Part shown: piece after piece, positions 24,024 to 33,207 of the stretch
Position numbering within the stretch: position 1 is the first letter of the stretch
How the letters are laid out: every line of letters begins with the position of its first letter
Assembly: GCF_900110465.1 (NCBI RefSeq)
Contig: NZ_FODV01000003.1
Location: forward strand, 402,383 to 466,382
Length of the DNA stretch: 64,000 bases
Source of the DNA: Halogranum amylolyticum
GTDB taxonomy: Archaea; Halobacteriota; Halobacteria; Halobacteriales; Haloferacaceae
Reading direction: 5' to 3'
Translations under genes and position numbers: made by a program
The notes under the pieces: generated by a model
Told to the model about the DNA's origin: nothing
The model's database searches: none
What the model saw: only the letters and a program-made list of their open reading frames with translations

Positions 24024-24950
24024 ATGGAGGAACAGTCTAACCCAATTACTCGGCGTGAAGTGATTGCGCTCGCTGGCGCAACGGCACTTGCTGGATGTTC
24101 GGGTGTGAACCAACTCACTCAACAATCTCCAGATGATTCTACACAACAACTGAACGCTCAATCAGAGGTCAGTGTCCAGCAAACAGAACCGGTTCGGGCC
24201 TTCGTCGGGTCGTATCACTGGGGGTACTTCGCTTTGGACGAGAGTGGCTCGGAACTTGACCAACTAACGCTTTCGCCAGGTGACGAATTGCGGCTCACTC
24301 TTTTCAACGTCGAAGCCGATGCCGCAATCGACAAACTCCCGGCTGCAGTACGCAGAAATATCCCTTCCTCTGAGGAACGTGCGCAGCGGAACAGACAGGC
24401 CATCCCTCTTCCCCAGGGAGCCACTCTCGAAAGCCTGCACGACGCAGCCGAGGCCACATATCCGGACCACAGTCTCGTCCTTGTCAACGACGAGTTCATG
24501 TGGAGTCGACCCGGTGGTCCGGGACACGGCCCTGGAAGTGGTGCCCCGGTCGGTCCATGGGGCGGTCACCACGGGCCCCACGGCGGAACGTACGGTCCGT
24601 GGGGTAGCCAAGGCCCCAGCCAGGGTTCCGGCGGTCAGTATGGCCCGGGGATGATGCCAGGACGCACCCCGGGGATGATGCCAGGACGCACCCCGGGGAC
24701 GATGCCGGGATACGGCCCGGAGATGATGCCGGGATACGGCCCGGAGATGATGCCAGGGTCTGGATGGGGGAGCGAGTATGGCGGATCGCTCGCTCCACCG
24801 GTGTACCTCTGGCATCACTCAACGGTACCCAGCGAACTCGGATTCGTGGTGAACACACCCGGCTCGTTCGGGTTCGTGTGTACGGTCTACTGCGGGTACG
24901 GGCATCCGTACATGGCCGAACGCAGTCGAGTCGTCGTGACCGAGGACTGA
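24024..24950 (+). CDS. Tat lipoprotein with a CuA-like cupredoxin motif and a Met/Gly/Pro/His-rich insert
   Basis: A 308-residue exported lipoprotein. The N-terminus has twin arginines (TRREVIALAG) and lipobox LAGC with Cys25. Two cupredoxin-like blocks follow: about 55-160 (FVGSYHWGYFALDESG, LSPGDELRLTLFNVEADA, PDHSLVLVNDEFMW) and 255-308. The latter ends GFVCTVYCGYGHPYM: C286-X3-C290-X3-H294-X2-M297, the ligand spacing of the CuA centre of cytochrome oxidase subunit II and nitrous oxide reductase; His149 could be the remaining ligand. Between the blocks, residues 162-250 are rich in Gly, Pro, His and Met with five copies of an eight-residue repeat (MMPGRTPG / MMPGYGPE). Codon use is less GC-biased than neighbours. 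A copper electron carrier or chaperone is inferred. Confidence 0.8.
   Translation: MEEQSNPITRREVIALAGATALAGCSGVNQLTQQSPDDSTQQLNAQSEVSVQQTEPVRAFVGSYHWGYFALDESGSELDQLTLSPGDELRLTLFNVEADAAIDKLPAAVRRNIPSSEERAQRNRQAIPLPQGATLESLHDAAEATYPDHSLVLVNDEFMWSRPGGPGHGPGSGAPVGPWGGHHGPHGGTYGPWGSQGPSQGSGGQYGPGMMPGRTPGMMPGRTPGTMPGYGPEMMPGYGPEMMPGSGWGSEYGGSLAPPVYLWHHSTVPSELGFVVNTPGSFGFVCTVYCGYGHPYMAERSRVVVTED
24651..24770 (+). repeat. Tandem 24-bp repeats inside the CuA-type lipoprotein gene
   Basis: Two units of ATGATGCCAGGACGCACCCC plus GGGG (24651-24674, 24675-24698) are identical. Two units with ATACGGCCCGGAG endings (24699-24722, 24723-24746) follow and differ by one base. A partial fifth unit starts at 24747. 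They encode MMPGRTPG and (T/M)MPGYGPE. The near-identity at DNA level points to recent expansion. Confidence 0.9.
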
Positions 24951-25224
24951 GTTGGCAGGGGAACCGGATCATTCCGGAACCACGAGTCTAGTTCCCCGTC
25001 GTTCGAGACAAGGCTGTGGGAGGTAGCTGACCCGCGTGTTGCATCCGTTGGTATCTCTCCCGATTCATTCTACTAGTTGAGAGAGGGTAGCGATCGATAC
25101 GCGCCCGCTCTTCCACACGCAGATTTCGGCAGGTGAGGCAGCTGTGACGTCGAAGCGTACGAAGACTTCCGCTAATCGCTGTGAGGAGGACGACGGCCGA
25201 ATACGCGGGCCGACGCACTGTCGC

Positions 25225-25650
25225 TCAGGGCGTCAGTCGGTAGCGGACCGTCCGCTGTCCCTCGAACATCGGTCCGCTCCCCTTCTTCTCGAACCCCACC
25301 GCTTCCACTGCAGCGCGCATCGACTCGTCGTTCGCGGTGACGACGACCTCGACGTCCATCCCCTCGTTCTCGGCGAACCGGACCGGCTCTTCGAGCAGTC
25401 GCTCGCAGGCGTCGCGGGGGCCGCCGAACTGCGTGACGTGGACGACGTTGTCTCGAACGTCGAAGCTCACGAACCCGCGCGGCTCGGGGGCCTCGCTCTC
25501 GGCTCCGCCTTCGTCGCCGTCTTCCGCCGACGGCAGTTCGCCGACGCGGACGGTCCGGTCGTGGATCACCGTGCGCATCGCGTCGGGCGGGAGATCGGCC
25601 AACGCGGCGAGCGCGTCGGCGTCGTCTTCGACTGCGTCCCGAACGTTCAT
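25225..25650 (-). CDS. GNAT-like acetyltransferase (small)
   Basis: A 141-residue protein with the GNAT order of elements: VRDAVEDDADALAALADLP at the N-terminus, an exposed acidic loop, GFVSFDVRDNVVHVTQFGG as the central strands, and a C-terminal VVVTANDESMRAAVEAVGFEKKGSGPMF helix-strand pair. The acetyl-CoA loop (R/Q-X2-G-X-G/A) is weak (GPRDACERL), so catalytic activity is uncertain. The start ATG at 25650 is used; the longer frame to 25737 adds atypical sequence. Divergent from aspartate kinase. Confidence 0.75.
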   Translation of the reverse strand: MNVRDAVEDDADALAALADLPPDAMRTVIHDRTVRVGELPSAEDGDEGGAESEAPEPRGFVSFDVRDNVVHVTQFGGPRDACERLLEEPVRFAENEGMDVEVVVTANDESMRAAVEAVGFEKKGSGPMFEGQRTVRYRLTP

Positions 25651-25834
25651 ACCTCGTATGGTCGCCGAGCGGGCGTAAAACCCCGGGAGAGTGGCGACGT
25701 CTCGCTCCGTCCGTGTCACGACATGTACAATCGGCAACCGTTGGGTAAGTGGACACAGTTATGCGGTTGCCCACGCTACGCTGTCGCATGTTTGAGCACC
25801 AGTTCGCAGTGTCGACCGTCTCGGAGGGTGTCGT

Positions 25835-27013
25835 ATGCGCGTAGTCGCCAAGTTCGGGGGGACCTCCCTCGGAAGCGGCGACCGTATCAATCGGGCGGCT
25901 GACTCCATCGCCGCCGCCGTCGAACACGGCCACGAGATCGCCGTCGTCGCCTCCGCGATGGGGAGTACGACCGACGACCTGCTCGACGAGATCAAGTTCG
26001 AGACGTCGGACGCCGACCGTGCCGAGATCGTCAGCATGGGCGAACGGACGAGCGTCCGGATGCTCAAGGCCGCACTGGCCGCCCGCGGCGTCGACGCGCT
26101 CTTTCTCGAACCCGGCAGCGAACAGTGGCCCGTCATCACGAACGACCTCGGCGAGGTCGACGTCGAGGAGACCTCCAAGCGCGCGGCGAAGTTGGGGGAG
26201 AAACTCGACGGCGTCGTCCCAGTGATCACAGGGTTCCTCGCACAGAACCTCGACGGCGAGGTGACGACGCTCGGCCGCGGCGGGTCGGACACGACCGCCG
26301 TGATGCTCGGGAAGTATATGGACGCCGACGAGGTCGTCATCGTCACCGACGTCGAGGGCGTCATGACCGGCGACCCCCACGTCGTCGAGGGTGCCCGTAA
26401 CGTCGGGCGCATCACCGTCGACGAACTCCGGAACCTCTCGTTCCGCGGCGCGGAGGTGGTCGCCCCCTCGGCGCTCTCCTACAAGGACGACACGCTCGAT
26501 GTCCGGGTCGTCCACTACCAGCACGGCGATCTCCTGACCGGTGGCACCCGAATCGAGGGGAAGTTCACCAACCTCATCGACATGCAGGAGAACAAACTCG
26601 CCTGTCTCACCGTGGCCGGTCGAGCGATCCGTAACCGACCGGGCATCCTCGCGGATCTCTCGAAGGCGCTCCGCGAGGCCGACATCAACGTCGAGGCGGT
26701 CGCCAGCGGTATGGACTCGATCACCTTCTACGTCGACATCGATTGCGCCGAGAAGGCCGAGAACGTCCTCCACGGCGAGGTCGTCAAGGATGACCTGCTC
26801 TCCTCTGTCACCGTCGACGACGAGATCGCCGTCGTCCGCGTCACCGGCGGCGAACTGCCGAACCGACCCGGCGTGCTCCAGGACATCGTCACGCCGCTGG
26901 CCGAGGCGGGCATCAACCTCCACGACGTCATCACGAGCGCCACCTCCGTCGCCATCTTCGTCGCCTGGGACGACCGCGAGGAGACGCTCAAGATCGTCCA
27001 GGACAAGTTCTGA
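25835..27013 (+). CDS. lysC: Aspartate kinase
   Basis: It phosphorylates aspartate, the first step to threonine, methionine and lysine. The 392-residue protein has the kinase motif KFGGTSLGSGD at residues 6-16, the catalytic stretch GRGGSDTTAVMLGKYMDADE near 149-168, and TDVEGVMTGDPHVV. Two C-terminal ACT domains (about 265-392; AIRNRPGILADLSKALREA and LPNRPGVLQDIVTPLAEAG) imply feedback control by end-product amino acids. Threonine synthase, a later step of the pathway, is at 61.4 kb but not linked in an operon. Confidence 0.95.
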   Translation: MRVVAKFGGTSLGSGDRINRAADSIAAAVEHGHEIAVVASAMGSTTDDLLDEIKFETSDADRAEIVSMGERTSVRMLKAALAARGVDALFLEPGSEQWPVITNDLGEVDVEETSKRAAKLGEKLDGVVPVITGFLAQNLDGEVTTLGRGGSDTTAVMLGKYMDADEVVIVTDVEGVMTGDPHVVEGARNVGRITVDELRNLSFRGAEVVAPSALSYKDDTLDVRVVHYQHGDLLTGGTRIEGKFTNLIDMQENKLACLTVAGRAIRNRPGILADLSKALREADINVEAVASGMDSITFYVDIDCAEKAENVLHGEVVKDDLLSSVTVDDEIAVVRVTGGELPNRPGVLQDIVTPLAEAGINLHDVITSATSVAIFVAWDDREETLKIVQDKF

Positions 27014-27037
27014 GCCACTCGGAACCGACCACGGTTT

Positions 27038-27697
27038 TCACCTCCCGTCCAACAACCGCGTCCCGATCCGCTCGGGGAGTCCGGCCTCCCGAACCGCGTC
27101 GATGACCGCCCGAACGGAGTAGTTGACGCGGCGTTCTTCGACCGTCATCTCTTCGAGGTCGAGCAGCGCGTAGGCTGCGCGCTTGTCGCCGTCGCGCGGC
27201 TGACCCACGCTCCCGGGGTTCATCACGACCCCTTCGTCGTAGCGTTCGTGGTGCTGGACGTGGGTGTGACCCATGACGAGCACGTCCTCGTCACCGAGGA
27301 GTTCCGGGTCGAACTCGCTGGGGCGGGTGTAGTGGTCTGGGTCGTCGGGGTGGCCGTGGACCACTTTCACCCGGCCGTCGGCGAGCGTCCGCTCCGTCGG
27401 CAGCGACCCGAGCCACTCGACCGCCTCCTCGTCCAGCTGCTCGCGAGCGTAGTCGACGCCGGCACGGGCCATCCCGTTGAAGCCGAACGCCGACCCCGTC
27501 GAAGCGGCCCGGTCGTGGTTGCCCTGTACGGTCGGTATCTCGCGGTCACGCACCGCGGCGACGCACTCGGCTGGCCAGGGGTTGTAGCCGACGACGTCGC
27601 CGGCGCAGACGAGGCCGTCGACGGCCGGCATATCCGCGAAGACCGCTTCGAGAGCGACGCGGTTCGCGTGGATGTCGGAGAGTACGCCCAGTCGCAT
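27038..27697 (-). CDS. Metallophosphoesterase (YfcE/DUF2436-like calcineurin fold)
   Basis: A 219-residue phosphodiesterase/phosphatase. The dimetal motifs are complete: GVLSDIHANRVAL (5-17), CAGDVVGYNPWP, VQGNHDRAA, VVHGHPDD and VMGHTHVQHH, with NPGSVGQPRDGDKRA closing the fold as in bacterial bis-nucleotide or general phosphatases. The substrate is unknown. It is convergent with aspartate kinase and 58 bases from purO, which is read in the same direction. Confidence 0.9.
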   Translation of the reverse strand: MRLGVLSDIHANRVALEAVFADMPAVDGLVCAGDVVGYNPWPAECVAAVRDREIPTVQGNHDRAASTGSAFGFNGMARAGVDYAREQLDEEAVEWLGSLPTERTLADGRVKVVHGHPDDPDHYTRPSEFDPELLGDEDVLVMGHTHVQHHERYDEGVVMNPGSVGQPRDGDKRAAYALLDLEEMTVEERRVNYSVRAVIDAVREAGLPERIGTRLLDGR

Positions 27698-27755
27698 AGC
27701 TGGTCGTACTCGGTCGAGCGTGTTAGGGACTGGGGGCGAGGGGGCGCCCGAACGA

Positions 27756-28331
27756 CTACTCGCCGTTCTCGATCGCCGTCTCGACGCCCGCGTCGGTCAC
27801 CCGAACGCCGGCGGCGCAGACTGCGTGTTCGAACGCCTGGTCGTAGGCCTCCCGTGCCGCCTCACTCGCCGTCTCGGCGTCGAACCCGAACGCACGCGGT
27901 GCGTCCTCCTCGTAGGTGGCGACGAGCGTGGGTTCCTCGACCGCCTTCACCAGTACGGCGTCCTTACGGACGATGCCGACGTACGCCTCGTTGGTCCCGA
28001 CGACGCCCGCGATGCGGGGCGTGTCGTAGTCGTCTTTCTCGTAGTCGAGCGCTAGCAGACTCTCGGCGAGGGCGTCGCGAGCGGGGTATCCGAGGCCGAG
28101 TTTCTCCGTGACGGGGTCGACCTGCGACCCGTTGCCGACGACGGCCGTGCCGTCGACCTCCCGAATGCAGTTGTAGGAGATGTAGGGGTTGTCCGTCTCC
28201 GGTGCGTCCGCCGTCGGGGCGACGGTGAGCGTCCCGTCGCGGTCGACGATCTGGCGGTTGGGGAACGAACGCGAGGAGACGCGGTACGCGCCGACCTCGG
28301 GACCGATGACGATGAACCGTCCGACGTACAT
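27756..28331 (-). CDS. purO: IMP cyclohydrolase, archaeal type (PurO)
   Basis: It closes the ring of FAICAR to form IMP, the last step of purine biosynthesis. The 191-residue protein starts [20 protein letters not shown] and carries the family segments [44 protein letters not shown] and a C-terminal [20 protein letters not shown]. PurO replaces the bacterial PurH cyclohydrolase domain in many archaea. The ATG at 28331 is preferred over an upstream frame that runs toward the tRNA promoter. Confidence 0.93.
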   Translation of the reverse strand: MYVGRFIVIGPEVGAYRVSSRSFPNRQIVDRDGTLTVAPTADAPETDNPYISYNCIREVDGTAVVGNGSQVDPVTEKLGLGYPARDALAESLLALDYEKDDYDTPRIAGVVGTNEAYVGIVRKDAVLVKAVEEPTLVATYEEDAPRAFGFDAETASEAAREAYDQAFEHAVCAAGVRVTDAGVETAIENGE

Positions 28332-28423
28332 ACACGACACTGCACAACTCCGAGCGAAAAGAGTGGCGGTTTGTGCACGTTCGGACTGTTTGCCAGCGGG
28401 GCGCACAGTCCGGCTATCACGCA

Positions 28424-28432
28424 ATACTTAAG
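28424..28432 (+). promoter_or_regulatory. TATA box of tRNA-Gln
   Basis: ATACTTAAG lies 33 bases upstream of the tRNA 5' end, within the normal archaeal range. Confidence 0.65.
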
Positions 28433-28464
28433 AAGTCTCCCGCGATAGATACTGGTGCGAACGA

Positions 28465-28537
28465 AGTTCCATGGGGTAGTGGCCAATCCTGTTGCCTTCT
28501 GGGGGCAACGACCCAGGTTCGAATCCTGGTGGAACTA
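28465..28537 (+). tRNA. tRNA-Gln (anticodon CUG)
   Basis: The 73-base gene folds as a cloverleaf. Acceptor AGTTCCA pairs with TGGAACT, followed by discriminator A. The T arm is CCAGG-TTCGAAT-CCTGG. The anticodon arm TTGCC-TTCTGGG-GGCAA gives CTG in the anticodon position, with U33 before it. No intron and no encoded CCA are present. Confidence 0.93.
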
Positions 28538-28702
28538 TTCTCTCACTCTCACGCATCGAGCGACTGGTTCGTCACCGAACCGTCCCTCGACGGGTCGACT
28601 TTTACGCCAACTCAGTCCCGAACACCCGCAATCCTCGCCCGCCACCCCCGACGCAGTCTTCCGGTCTCCAGTCGAAACGAAGGGGTCGAACCGAATCGAA
28701 AC
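28538..28702. other. Spacer between tRNA-Gln and cgi121 with an ORB-like motif
   Basis: The region includes an inverted ORB-like motif at 28665-28688 (TCCAGTCGAAACGAAGGGGT core), about 15 bases after the cgi121 stop codon. A T-rich TTCTCTCACTCTC directly after the tRNA could serve as its terminator. Confidence 0.5.
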
Positions 28703-29203
28703 TTACTTTTCTACGTCGAGGAGGGCGACCCGTTCGAGGACGACGTCTTCCAGGCTTCCGGCCGTCGCTGCGAGTTCCGTCTCCGTGATCTCGAAGTACT
28801 CTCGAACCAGCGTCTCGTCGTAGTCGCCCAGCGTCTCGGCCGACTCGAGGCAGTCGATCAGCGCCGACGCGGCCGCCGCTTCGTCGGCGTCCTCATCGGC
28901 GGCGTCGACGAGTACGACCACCGGCGTCCGTCCCACGTCGACGCCGAGCGTCAGCGCCTGGTCGATCTGCCGGCGGCCGGCGGCGTAACAGAGGATCTCG
29001 ACCGCACGGTCGCGGGCGACGTTCTCTCCACGGTCGATAGCGCGGTCGGCCAACTCGACGGCCCGTTCCAGATGGCGTCGCGAGACGACGTAGCGGGCGT
29101 CGAACACCTGTACCGTCACCGCGAACTCGTCGGCGATCGCTCCGACTTGCTCGACGAACGCGCCGACGTCGTCGACCTCGGCGACAGCTTCGACGAGTCT
29201 CAC
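28703..29203 (-). CDS. cgi121: KEOPS complex subunit Cgi121
   Basis: Cgi121 is the tRNA-binding accessory subunit of KEOPS, which makes t6A37 in tRNAs decoding ANN codons. The 166-residue protein has a central [22 protein letters not shown], helical bundle segments, and the conserved [18 protein letters not shown] followed by the strand TPVVVLVD. The start is GTG at 29203, inside GTGA overlapping the hel308 stop, so it is translationally coupled to hel308, a pairing seen in other haloarchaea. An ORB-like motif follows its stop codon. Confidence 0.88.
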   Translation of the reverse strand: MRLVEAVAEVDDVGAFVEQVGAIADEFAVTVQVFDARYVVSRRHLERAVELADRAIDRGENVARDRAVEILCYAAGRRQIDQALTLGVDVGRTPVVVLVDAADEDADEAAAASALIDCLESAETLGDYDETLVREYFEITETELAATAGSLEDVVLERVALLDVEK

Positions 29204-31650
29204 TGGAAATCACCGAACGTGGCCTGCCCGTCCTCGTCTTCACTCGTCCCCACGGCGACGCGGGTCGAACTGTCCGCCTCGACGTCGTCCATCGACGGAT
29301 CGCGTCGACCGACGTTCTCCAGAACGTTCTCGGCGGTCTTCCGCCGACCGCGGAGCGCAGCGAGCACGACCGCTTTGTCCGCTTCCCGCAGATCGGCACG
29401 CGACTCGATCCCCGCCTCGTACAACCGTCGGGCGCGTTTGCGGCCGACGCCGCGGACGCCGGCGAGGTCGAGTAGCTCCTCGCGGACGCCGTACTCGACG
29501 CGCTTCTTGGCCTCGCGGACGGCGACGTTGTTACCGAGTTCGAGGTCGCCCGCGAGCTGTTCAGCAGCCCCCAGGAGCCACTGGGCGGTGTCGACCTTCC
29601 CGCGGATGTCGCCGGGACCGACGCCGTAGCGGTCGGTGATTCGGTCCTCGTCGGTCTCGCTCGCCCAGTCCTCGAGGAGCTTCGCCGTCTTCAGTGCGGC
29701 CAGCCAGTCCTCGAAGGCGACGTCTTCGTACTCGGAGGGCGTCCGTCCGAGGAACTCCGCCTCCCGTTCGTAGCAGAGCTCGGTGTAGGTCTCGCGGTCG
29801 CCGGACTTGAGGTAGAGCTCGTACATGTCCGGCGTCCGCGAGACGAGGTGATAGAGGCCGAGCGGCGTCGGGTAGGTGGTGTCGAACTCGTCGGGATCGC
29901 CCGTCTCGTCGCCGTCGTTCGCCTCGTCCGCGTCGTCCCCGGCTTCGGCCTGCAGGTCGCTCGCGGTGGTGAACCCCGTCGTCTCGTCGGGTTGCCGACC
30001 CTCGTTCGACGACTGCGACGCCGTCGCCGAGCCGTCGCCCTCGATGGCTCGCAGCTTCTCGACGCGGTTGTCCGCGGCGTAGCGCAGCCCGTCGATGATC
30101 TCGGCGGCGCTCATCGGGTCGAGATAGAGTCGCGAGACGGTGTGGCCGATACCCGTCGCGCTGATGGTGTCGTCCTCCCGTTCTATAAAGCCGTTCGCCT
30201 CCAGATACGCGAGGACGGTGTCGGTCACCGTCTCCAGCCGACCCGACTCCGTCGTCTGCGTCGCGTAGAGCGTCTGGTCGAGGAAGTCGAGCAGTCCCTG
30301 TCGACTGTTCGCGAACCCCGAGGCGACGGTGGCGAGCAGGTGGGTCCGGAGGGCGGGTTCGGCGGCGAGTTTCGACTGGACGTCTTCGGGGTCGGCCCAG
30401 ATATATCTGTCAAAGAGTTCGTCCATCGTCTCCGAATCCTTGGCCAGGAGGACGGCCTCGCCGTAGGGGTCGAGTCCGGGTCGACCGGCGCGGCCGCACA
30501 TCTGGTGGATCTCGAGCACGTCGAGCGGTTTCATCCCGCCGAACTCGCCGTCGTAGCGTCGCCAGTCGCGGACGATGACGCGGCGACTCGGGGTGTTGAC
30601 GCCGGCGGCGAGCGTCGGCGTCGCGCAGACGACCTTGATGAGTCGGTCGCGGAACGCCTCCTCGACGAGCGCGCGGTGTTCGCTGGCGAGGCCGGCGTGG
30701 TGGAACGCCGCGCCCTTCGCGACGGCGTCCGCGAGGTCGTCGCTCGTCTCGGTGTCGGAGACGTCCCGGAGTTCCGCGGCGAGGTCGCGGAGGTCGTCCC
30801 GTTCGTCGCCGGTGAGGTGGCCCTTCGTCACGTCGGCGAGTCGTCGCGCCTCGGATTCGGCGTTGCGCCGGGAGTTGACGAACACGAGCGACGACCCGCC
30901 CTGTCCGTCGACCTTCTCGTCGAGCGTGTCGTCGACGAGCGCGGCCGTCTTCTTCTGGCCGCGCTCGACGGGCACCTCGCGTTGGCTCCCGTCGTCGAAG
31001 TTGATGGCGCTGCCGTAGTGGACGCCCATCTTCAGGTCGATCGGTCGCCACTCCGACTGGACGAGTTCGGCGTCGAGCCAGTCGGCCACCTCGTCGGCGT
31101 TGCCGACGGTCGCAGAGAGTGCGACGGTCTGGAGACCGGGGTTGATCTTCCGCAACTTCGCGAGCGTCACCTCCAGCGTCGGACCGCGGTGGCGGTCGTC
31201 GACGAGGTGGACCTCGTCGGCGACGACACAGGAGAGGTCTTCGACCCACGGGGCGCCGTTGCGGACGAGCGAGTCGACTTTCTCCGAGGTAGCGACGATG
31301 ATGTCACGAGAGGCCAACCACTCGCCGGACGACTCGTAGTTGCCGGTGGAGACGCCGACTGTGACGCCGTACTCCTCCCAGCGCTCGAACTCGGCTTTCT
31401 TCTCGCTGGCGAGCGCGCGGAGCGGGACGATGTAGAGCGCCTTCCCGCCGCGTTGCACCGCTGAGAGCATGGCGAGTTCGGCGATGAGCGTCTTGCCCGA
31501 CGCGGTGGGGACGCTGGCGACGACGCTCTCGCCGTCGAGAATACCGGCGTCGACGGCCTCGCCCTGCGGGGGGTAGAGTTCCTCGATCCCCTCCGACCGG
31601 AGGTGCTCGGGGACCCCCGGCGGGAGGCCGTGCAGGTCCGCTGTGTTCAT
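29200..31650 (-). CDS. hel308: Hel308 DNA helicase
   Basis: A superfamily-2 3'-5' helicase acting at blocked replication forks and in control of recombination. The 816-residue protein has the Q-motif [11 protein letters not shown], Walker [11 protein letters not shown] near 48, motif II DEVH near 145, motif [17 protein letters not shown], motif IV-VI segments [27 protein letters not shown] and [13 protein letters not shown]. The ratchet and C-terminal helix-hairpin-helix ([16 protein letters not shown]) follow. An acidic insert of about 55 residues rich in Asp, Glu and Ser lies near 530-590 before the ratchet. It heads a two-gene operon with cgi121. Confidence 0.95.
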   Translation of the reverse strand: MNTADLHGLPPGVPEHLRSEGIEELYPPQGEAVDAGILDGESVVASVPTASGKTLIAELAMLSAVQRGGKALYIVPLRALASEKKAEFERWEEYGVTVGVSTGNYESSGEWLASRDIIVATSEKVDSLVRNGAPWVEDLSCVVADEVHLVDDRHRGPTLEVTLAKLRKINPGLQTVALSATVGNADEVADWLDAELVQSEWRPIDLKMGVHYGSAINFDDGSQREVPVERGQKKTAALVDDTLDEKVDGQGGSSLVFVNSRRNAESEARRLADVTKGHLTGDERDDLRDLAAELRDVSDTETSDDLADAVAKGAAFHHAGLASEHRALVEEAFRDRLIKVVCATPTLAAGVNTPSRRVIVRDWRRYDGEFGGMKPLDVLEIHQMCGRAGRPGLDPYGEAVLLAKDSETMDELFDRYIWADPEDVQSKLAAEPALRTHLLATVASGFANSRQGLLDFLDQTLYATQTTESGRLETVTDTVLAYLEANGFIEREDDTISATGIGHTVSRLYLDPMSAAEIIDGLRYAADNRVEKLRAIEGDGSATASQSSNEGRQPDETTGFTTASDLQAEAGDDADEANDGDETGDPDEFDTTYPTPLGLYHLVSRTPDMYELYLKSGDRETYTELCYEREAEFLGRTPSEYEDVAFEDWLAALKTAKLLEDWASETDEDRITDRYGVGPGDIRGKVDTAQWLLGAAEQLAGDLELGNNVAVREAKKRVEYGVREELLDLAGVRGVGRKRARRLYEAGIESRADLREADKAVVLAALRGRRKTAENVLENVGRRDPSMDDVEADSSTRVAVGTSEDEDGQATFGDFQ

Positions 31651-31697
31651 TGCGGCGAGGTAGGACCGTGCTTCGGTTTAAACTGTCGGACGGGCGC

Positions 31698-32744
31698 TCA
31701 CCCGTCCGTCTCGTCCCCCTCGTACGGGTACCGGAGCGTCACCTCCCACTGCGGGTCGTCCTCGCCGGCGAGCGACTGCTCTTGGACTCGGAGTTCACCG
31801 GTCGGGCGGGGGCGACGCCGACCCCGGTCTCCGTCGGCGCGCATCCCCTCGTATCGCCCGGTGAGCTCCGTCCGGAGTTCCGAGAGGTACGACGCGGCCT
31901 CGTCGGTCGACAGTTCGCGCTCGGTCTCGGTCGTCGCCGACGCACGCAGCCGATGCTCGACGAGGTCGCCCGCGTTCCCCGTCAACACGGCGTTGACGAC
32001 CGCACCGAGCAGGAGGACGATACCGCTGAAGTAGAGCCACGTGACGACGAGGATGAGCGTCCCGAGCAGGGCGGCGTCCGACGACCCCTTGGCGATCGCG
32101 TACACCTGGAACGCCGCCTGCAGGAGCGCCCACCCGACCGCCGAGACGACGACGCCCGGGACGACCTCGCGCGGTTCGAGGTCGACGTCGGGGAAGACGT
32201 AGAACAGGGGGAAGAAGGCGACACAGAGGCCGACAAGGAGCAACACGGGGCTGAGTAGCCCCACGAACGGAACCCACTCCAGATAAGCGAAGGCGGCGGT
32301 CGCGAGTACCATTCCGACGACGCCCACGAGCAGTGCGACGAGGACGACAAGGCCGTCACGCAGCTGGTCGACGAACCCGTTTCCGGCCTCGGACTCGAAG
32401 ATCTCCGAGAAGGCGGTGTCGAGATTCCGGAAGATCTTGAGCGACCCCCACAGCGCTACGACGACTCCGACGACCGACGCCCCCGTCCCGCCCGCGTCGC
32501 TCTCGACGAACCGTTCGACGACGCCGCTGACACCGGGCGTCAGATACCGGTCCGCGAGGCTGATGACCTGACTCTCCAGGCCGCTCTCGAAGAACCGGAC
32601 CGCGAGGAGAAGCACAACCAGAAGCGGCGCGAGCGAGACGAACGCGTTGTACGCGATGCTTCCGGCCATGAACGTGACGTTCTTCTCCGCGAACTCCGAC
32701 CCCACGGCTTTCACGGTCGCGACGACCCCGGCTCCGTCTGGCAT
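31698..32744 (-). CDS. YihY/BrkB family membrane protein
   Basis: A 348-residue protein with six predicted membrane helices and the family pattern: FAEKNVTFMAGSIAYNAFVS at the start, SLKIFRNLDTAFSEIF, LSPVLLLVGLCVAFFPLFYVFPDV, the positively/negatively mixed DLEPREVVPGVVVSAVGWA, and LLGTLILVVTWLYFSGIVLLLGAVVNA (each a separate stretch). Early claims of RNase activity for this family were not upheld; function is unknown. The C-terminal 80 residues are a charged cytosolic tail. ATG at 32744. Confidence 0.87.
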   Translation of the reverse strand: MPDGAGVVATVKAVGSEFAEKNVTFMAGSIAYNAFVSLAPLLVVLLLAVRFFESGLESQVISLADRYLTPGVSGVVERFVESDAGGTGASVVGVVVALWGSLKIFRNLDTAFSEIFESEAGNGFVDQLRDGLVVLVALLVGVVGMVLATAAFAYLEWVPFVGLLSPVLLLVGLCVAFFPLFYVFPDVDLEPREVVPGVVVSAVGWALLQAAFQVYAIAKGSSDAALLGTLILVVTWLYFSGIVLLLGAVVNAVLTGNAGDLVEHRLRASATTETERELSTDEAASYLSELRTELTGRYEGMRADGDRGRRRPRPTGELRVQEQSLAGEDDPQWEVTLRYPYEGDETDG

Positions 32745-32861
32745 ACCGTCGGCTTCTCGTCGACCGCAAATCAACGCGGTGGCCGTCCCGTCCGTCGACT
32801 CCGTCTCGCGCGACCCCGCGGGTCGCCACTGCTTTGTAATCGACGGTCCAACGCTCGCGGT

Positions 32862-33107
32862 ATGAGGATCGAGTACGACCGCGAGACCTGTATCGGGATG
32901 TTCCAGTGTGTCGACGAGTGGGACGCCTTCGTGAAGAACCTCGACGACGGGAAGGCCGACCTCGAGGGAGCCGAGGAAGTCGACGAGCAGCTGTTCGTCC
33001 GCGAGGTTCCCGAAGACGCCGAGTTCGACGCGAAGTTCGCCGCTCGCGTCTGCCCCGTCGACGCCATCACCGTCTACGACGACGACGGCGAACAGCTCGT
33101 CCCCTGA
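32862..33107 (+). CDS. Single-cluster ferredoxin, probably [3Fe-4S]
   Basis: An 81-residue acidic ferredoxin. The cluster residues visible are Cys10 and Cys16 in ETCIGMFQCVDEW and Cys64 in AARVCPVDAITVYDDD. Three cysteines in the order C-X5-C ... C-P are the mark of [3Fe-4S] ferredoxins; the cysteine needed for a fourth iron is missing. These proteins usually pass electrons to P450 or other oxygenases, but no partner gene is adjacent. It is divergent from the BrkB gene. Confidence 0.85.
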   Translation: MRIEYDRETCIGMFQCVDEWDAFVKNLDDGKADLEGAEEVDEQLFVREVPEDAEFDAKFAARVCPVDAITVYDDDGEQLVP

Positions 33108-33207
33108 CGCACCCCCACTCTCGCCGCTCCGCGTCGGCCACGCGTCGGCTGTCTGTCGGACGAAACGGCGCTGTATCGACCGTCTGTCTCTCCACCGACA
33201 CAACCGT

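Noticed and set aside
24988..25218. 76-codon frame on the minus strand (with CLTCRNL)
   Set aside because: No promoter or Shine-Dalgarno, basic composition unlike haloarchaeal proteins, and a single CXXC; insufficient evidence.
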